Part shown: piece after piece, positions 6,460 through 8,999 of the stretch
How the letters are laid out: every line of letters starts with the position of its first letter
Numbering within the stretch: the stretch's first letter is position 1
From: Reyranella sp.
Lineage (GTDB): Bacteria; Pseudomonadota; Alphaproteobacteria; Reyranellales; Reyranellaceae
Length of the DNA stretch: 8,999 bases
NCBI GenBank assembly: GCA_030679805.1
Contig: JAUXST010000737.1
Coordinates: 1 to 8,999, forward strand
Reading direction: 5' to 3'
Translations under genes and position numbers: made by a program
Notes under the pieces: generated by a model
Told to the model about the DNA's origin: nothing
Seen by the model: only the letters and a program-made list of their open reading frames with translations
The model's database searches: none

Positions 6460-7119
6460 ATGGTCGCTATCGAATTGCCTCCAACAGCTTCCCCCGGCGA
6501 GCCGGCGCCAGACTTCGCGCTTCCCGCAGTGGACGGAACCGGCATCGTCTCCCTGGACGACTATCGGGGAAGGAGCCCGTTGTTCCTCTCCCTGTTCGTT
6601 GGCCTGTGGTGCCCGTTCTGCCGACGGGCGATTGCCCAGATGGCAACGATCGAGCAGGCGCTCAAGGCGGCGGGAGTCGAGACGCTCTGCATCGTAGCGA
6701 CGCCGCCCGAGAACGCCCGACTCTATTTCAAGTATCGCCCGACCCGCCTGCGCCTGGCGTCCGATCCCGGGCTCACCACGCACCGGGCATACGGCGTTCC
6801 GAAGCCGGAGCCGACGCCCGAGCTCATGAAAGAGATCGAAACAATCCGGATCAACCCGGAAGGAATTTTCCCCGAGCCGCTACCGCTTGAAGAGGCGGCC
6901 GCGGCCGTAGCAAGGCTCGATGGCTATGCGGGCAACGTGACCGACCAAGCCGACATGGAGCGACAGTGGCCGCAGCTCAAGGGCCAGTTCCTGATCGACC
7001 GGAACTGCATCGTCCGCTGGGCCAATATCGAGTGCGCTACCGAAGGCATGGCCGGGCTGGGGAAATTTCCCACCCGCGATGAAATCCTCACGGCAGCACG
7101 GACCCTGCTGGACGCCTGA
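6460..7119 (+). CDS. Redoxin-domain (AhpC/TSA- or TlpA-like) thiol protein
   Basis: The 219-residue product starts with the peroxiredoxin/redoxin opening GEPAPDFALPAVDG, then has a strand leading into LWCPFCRRAIAQM with Cys51 and Cys54 as a CxxC pair, and later GQFLIDRNCIVRW, typical of the thioredoxin fold. The strict peroxiredoxin signature PxxxTxxC is not met: Ser44 and Gly48 stand at the Pro and Thr positions. A disulfide oxidoreductase or an atypical thiol peroxidase is therefore more likely than a classical 2-Cys peroxiredoxin. No signal peptide or lipobox is seen, so a cytoplasmic role is expected. Between the two strands lies an insertion (about residues 112-165). A purine-rich GACGGGGGG run precedes ATG 6460. 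The 39-nt gap suggests cotranscription with the cyclase. Confidence 0.85.
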   Translation: MVAIELPPTASPGEPAPDFALPAVDGTGIVSLDDYRGRSPLFLSLFVGLWCPFCRRAIAQMATIEQALKAAGVETLCIVATPPENARLYFKYRPTRLRLASDPGLTTHRAYGVPKPEPTPELMKEIETIRINPEGIFPEPLPLEEAAAAVARLDGYAGNVTDQADMERQWPQLKGQFLIDRNCIVRWANIECATEGMAGLGKFPTRDEILTAARTLLDA

Positions 7120-7149
7120 AAGCCAGTCTCCGCCGCACGAGTCCCGCCT

Positions 7150-7206
7150 CGACCATCTGGTGATCGGCCGCAAGGGCCATGCGAGCTTCAGGAGCCTCGG
7201 GCGGCT
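7150..7206 (+). pseudogene. Short radC C-terminal fragment (repeat copy B)
   Basis: The frame reads DHLVIGRKGHASFRSLG, the last segment of RadC, starting about 30 bases after the redoxin stop. The residues before it (HESRL) are not RadC-like. After it the final Leu codon is changed and there is no RadC stop, so both ends are lost. It matches 801-857 at 52 of 57 bases with almost only silent changes. It is a remnant with no expected product. Confidence 0.75.
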
Positions 7207-7226
7207 CGCCCAGGCTGGCAGGACGT

Positions 7227-7260
7227 CGTACGGGTCGATCAGACGTACGGGTCGATCAGA
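7227..7260. repeat. Perfect 17-bp tandem duplication at the hydrolase stop
   Basis: CGTACGGGTCGATCAGA occurs twice back to back (7227-7243 and 7244-7260). The right copy contains the TGA stop of the minus-strand hydrolase (7258-7256). The left copy lies just downstream of that gene and carries the same trinucleotide. The exact identity suggests a recent duplication. Confidence 0.9.
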
Positions 7261-7264
7261 CCCG
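7248..7264. terminator. Weak hairpin overlapping the hydrolase stop
   Basis: CGGGTC and GACCCG form a perfect six-base stem around the loop GATCA, which includes the stop codon. There is no T-run on either side, so as a terminator between the convergent redoxin and hydrolase genes it would be weak. The left tandem copy lacks the full stem, because GACG replaces GACCCG. Confidence 0.25.
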
Positions 7265-8158
7265 GACGTGCCTTCCGACGAACTCGACCATCCGCCCGAA
7301 CATGTCGCCGCACTTCGACAGGTCCGGCGACGAGCCCGCCTTGCGCTCCATGTCGACGTATTCCAGCGCGATCGAGCCGCCGGCCTTGGCGTACGCGGCG
7401 CAAAAGCGCTGCGGCTCGTTGCCGTCGAAATCCGACTCGACGTCCTTGTAGTCGTGCATGATGTCGCCGTGGGCCTGGTACCAGACGGCTGGCGGCGTCA
7501 GCACCTTCTCGCCCCTCTCGAGCGCGACCGTGGGGCTGCCCTCCGCCATGTTGGCCTCCGAGCGCCAGTAGGAATCGTGGCGCGCGATGATCGACTTGGG
7601 CCATTCCGGCGGAGGCGTCTGCATCTGGGCGCGCTTGGCGTGGCGATAGCGGCTGAGCGGGTTGATCACCGGCCACGACATGACCACGCAGCGCACACTT
7701 GCATCATGTGCGGCCGATCCAGCGGGAAGCGCGATCGCAGCATAGCGCGGATCGTGCGGGCGCATGGCGACCAGCATCGCGAGATGGCCGCCGCTCGACT
7801 GACCCGACAGGCCGACGAGGTCGGGCCGGGTCTTCAGTTCGCGCGCGTTGAGCTTGGCCCAGCGCACCGCATAGTTGATGTCCTGCACCGAGGCGGGATA
7901 GGGATCCTCGTTGCCGGAGCGGAAATCGAGCGCGATCGACACGATGCCGTGCGATGCCATGTATTCGTGGCGCAGCTTCTCGGTGGTGCGGTCGCAAATT
8001 CACCAGGCGCCGCCGTGGCATTCGACCCGGAGCGGAAACGGCGCGGCGCCGCGGGGCTTGTATGCGCGCACCAGCAACGGCTTGTCGCCATGGCGCAGGT
8101 ACTCGACATCGGCGACGTCGAACTGGGCGGTCCTGGCCTCGAGGATTGCAGTCGTCAT
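7256..8158 (-). pseudogene. Alpha/beta hydrolase gene interrupted by an in-frame TGA
   Basis: From ATG 8158 (AGGGGA just upstream on this strand) the frame runs 300 codons to the TGA at 7258-7256, with one internal TGA at codon 53 (8002-8000). The reading frame is the same on both sides, so this is a single nonsense change and not a frameshift. Before it stands the oxyanion-hole motif HGGAW. After it come DRTTEKLRHE, ALDFR, PYPASVQDINYAVRW and GLSGQSSGGH with the nucleophile Ser121 (GxSxG). These are features of the esterase/lipase-like alpha/beta hydrolase family, and the overall length is normal. The usual C-terminal catalytic His (as in MPHxF) is not seen: the matching region reads DMERKAGSSPD. 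Restarting at ATG 7960 would give 234 residues lacking the oxyanion hole. A sequencing error is the main alternative to a true pseudogene. Confidence 0.85.
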
Positions 8159-8244
8159 GGCGCGTTCCCCTATAGGTCTTGCTTGATGTCGCAGGCAGCC
8201 TAGCGCGAATTCGGCGGGCGCGAAATCGGCTCGGCGGCCTCCTG

Positions 8245-8273
8245 TTGCGCCCCTTATGCGATCGTCGAATACT
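8245..8273 (+). promoter_or_regulatory. Candidate sigma-70-type promoter for the dienelactone hydrolase gene
   Basis: TTGCGC (8245-8250) and AATACT (8268-8273) are separated by 17 bases in the 140-bp gap between the divergent hydrolases. Transcription would begin near 8280, shortly before the ribosome binding site. No Fnr/FixK-type box is present in this gap. Confidence 0.35.
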
Positions 8274-8298
8274 GCGCCTCCCACGGAGGAGGAAACCG

Positions 8299-8999
8299 AT
8301 GTCATTCTACCGAGGCATGACCTGCGAGAACGTCACCATAAAGGGCGACAAGGGAACCCCGATCACCGCCTACGTGGCGAAACCGGAAGGCAAGGGGCCC
8401 TTCCCGGGCGTGGTGCTCATCCATCATCTTCCCGGCTGGAGCGAATTCTACATCGAGACGACACGGCGCTTTGCTCACCATGGTTACATGGCGATCTGCG
8501 CCAATCTCTATCAGCGCGAGGGCGGCGGTAGCGACGGCAATCCGGACGACGTCGCCGCCAAGGTGCGCGCCGACGGCGGCATTGCCGACGCCCAGATGGT
8601 GGGCGACACCGAGGCCGCCGTGAAGTGGATGCGCGCGCAACCCGATCACAACGGCAAGGTCGGAATTTTCGGCTCCTGCTCCGGCGGCCGGCACGCTTTC
8701 ATCTATGCCTGCCAGAAGAAGGACGTCGATGCCTGCGTCGAACTCTGGGGCGGCCGCGTGGTGATGGGCAAGGAGGAGCTCAACGCCAAGACGCCGGTCG
8801 CGCCGATCGAGATGACGAAGGACCTCTCCTGCCCGCTGCTCGGCCTGTTCGGCAACGAAGACCGCGCACCGAGCCCCGAGCAGGTGAACCAGCACGAGGC
8901 CGAACTCGAGAAGCACGGCAAGATGCACGAGTTCCACCGCTACGACGGCGCCGGCCACGGCATCTTCTACTGGCACCGGCCGCTCTACCGGCCCGAGCA
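8299..8999 (+). CDS. Dienelactone hydrolase family protein (3' end beyond the window)
   Basis: The frame stays open for 233 codons to the edge. ATG 8299 has a very strong ribosome binding site (GGAGGAGG, 8285-8292). The fold is alpha/beta hydrolase with a Cys nucleophile, as in dienelactone hydrolase: Cys127 in GIFGSCSGGRH, Asp188 in LFGNEDRAPSPEQV, and His220 in YDGAGHGIFY. The whole triad is visible. An LIHHLPGW motif (about 40-47) replaces the usual HE..G loop near the oxyanion hole. Classical members open dienelactones in chlorocatechol degradation, but most family members have other or unknown ester and lactone substrates. No catechol pathway gene is nearby. No signal peptide is present, so it is cytoplasmic. 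Family length is about 230-300, so little should be missing. It is divergent from the broken hydrolase. Confidence 0.9.
   Translation, partial: MSFYRGMTCENVTIKGDKGTPITAYVAKPEGKGPFPGVVLIHHLPGWSEFYIETTRRFAHHGYMAICANLYQREGGGSDGNPDDVAAKVRADGGIADAQMVGDTEAAVKWMRAQPDHNGKVGIFGSCSGGRHAFIYACQKKDVDACVELWGGRVVMGKEELNAKTPVAPIEMTKDLSCPLLGLFGNEDRAPSPEQVNQHEAELEKHGKMHEFHRYDGAGHGIFYWHRPLYRPE

Noticed and set aside
801..7206. The radC repeats as attachment sites of an integrated element
   Set aside because: Differences are silent codon changes rather than an identical core, and no integrase, transposase or tRNA gene is present. They look like decayed gene pieces.
8000..8002. Selenocysteine at the internal TGA of the hydrolase
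   Set aside because: The position is not a known redox-active or selenocysteine site in alpha/beta hydrolases, and no bacterial selenocysteine hairpin was recognised directly downstream. A nonsense mutation or sequencing error is simpler.
7079..8203. 374-codon open frame on the plus strand across the radC fragment and the broken hydrolase
   Set aside because: Only its first part shows similarity, and that is the RadC tail. The rest is the antisense of the hydrolase gene. It is open because the opposite strand is GC-rich coding DNA.

Overview
The window is high-GC DNA with the gene style of an alphaproteobacterium (Rhizobiales or Rhodospirillales-like). This placement is inferred from GC-rich third codon positions, a DUF6455-type protein, a zinc-ribbon/cyclase/AAA/TPR protein and TTGA-N6-TCAA (Fnr/FixK-type) operators. 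It is not proven by any marker gene. No rRNA, tRNA, CRISPR array, transposase or integrase was seen.

Layout. The left edge carries the 5' part of a low-molecular-weight protein-tyrosine-phosphatase on the minus strand (1-322, running off the window). Positions 323-1179 hold no intact gene apart from one doubtful 18-codon ORF. They do contain a 5'-truncated radC tail (697-861) and a 21-bp echo of it (1056-1076). Next come a class V aminotransferase (1180-2355, +), convergent with a small DUF6455-type Cys-rich protein (2414-2818, -). After a 344-bp divergent control region come a large class III adenylate cyclase/AAA-ATPase/TPR protein (3163-6420, +) and, 39 nt downstream, a redoxin-fold protein with a CPFC motif (6460-7119, +). 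A second short radC C-terminal fragment (7150-7206) follows. It is succeeded by an alpha/beta hydrolase gene on the minus strand that is broken by an in-frame TGA (7256-8158). Divergent from it is a dienelactone-hydrolase-family gene (8299 to beyond the right edge).

How the parts may work together. The two most informative intergenic signals are TTGACATGAGTCAA (1113-1126, before the aminotransferase) and TTGACCCAGATCAA (2923-2936, between the DUF6455 gene and the cyclase). Both fit the Fnr/FixK core TTGA-N6-TCAA, and both have a -10-like hexamer where a class II activated promoter would need it. The suggested picture is an oxygen- or redox-responsive block (aminotransferase, DUF6455 protein, cyclase, redoxin) flanked by radC remnants. 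This is inference. The differences between the two longer radC fragments fall almost entirely at silent third codon positions, so they diverged while still coding. They therefore look like remains of two distinct radC copies rather than a fresh duplication or an attachment site.

Nothing here is clearly a wholly new system. The points worth following are the shared Fnr/FixK-type control, the radC debris bracketing the block, and the nonsense-interrupted hydrolase.
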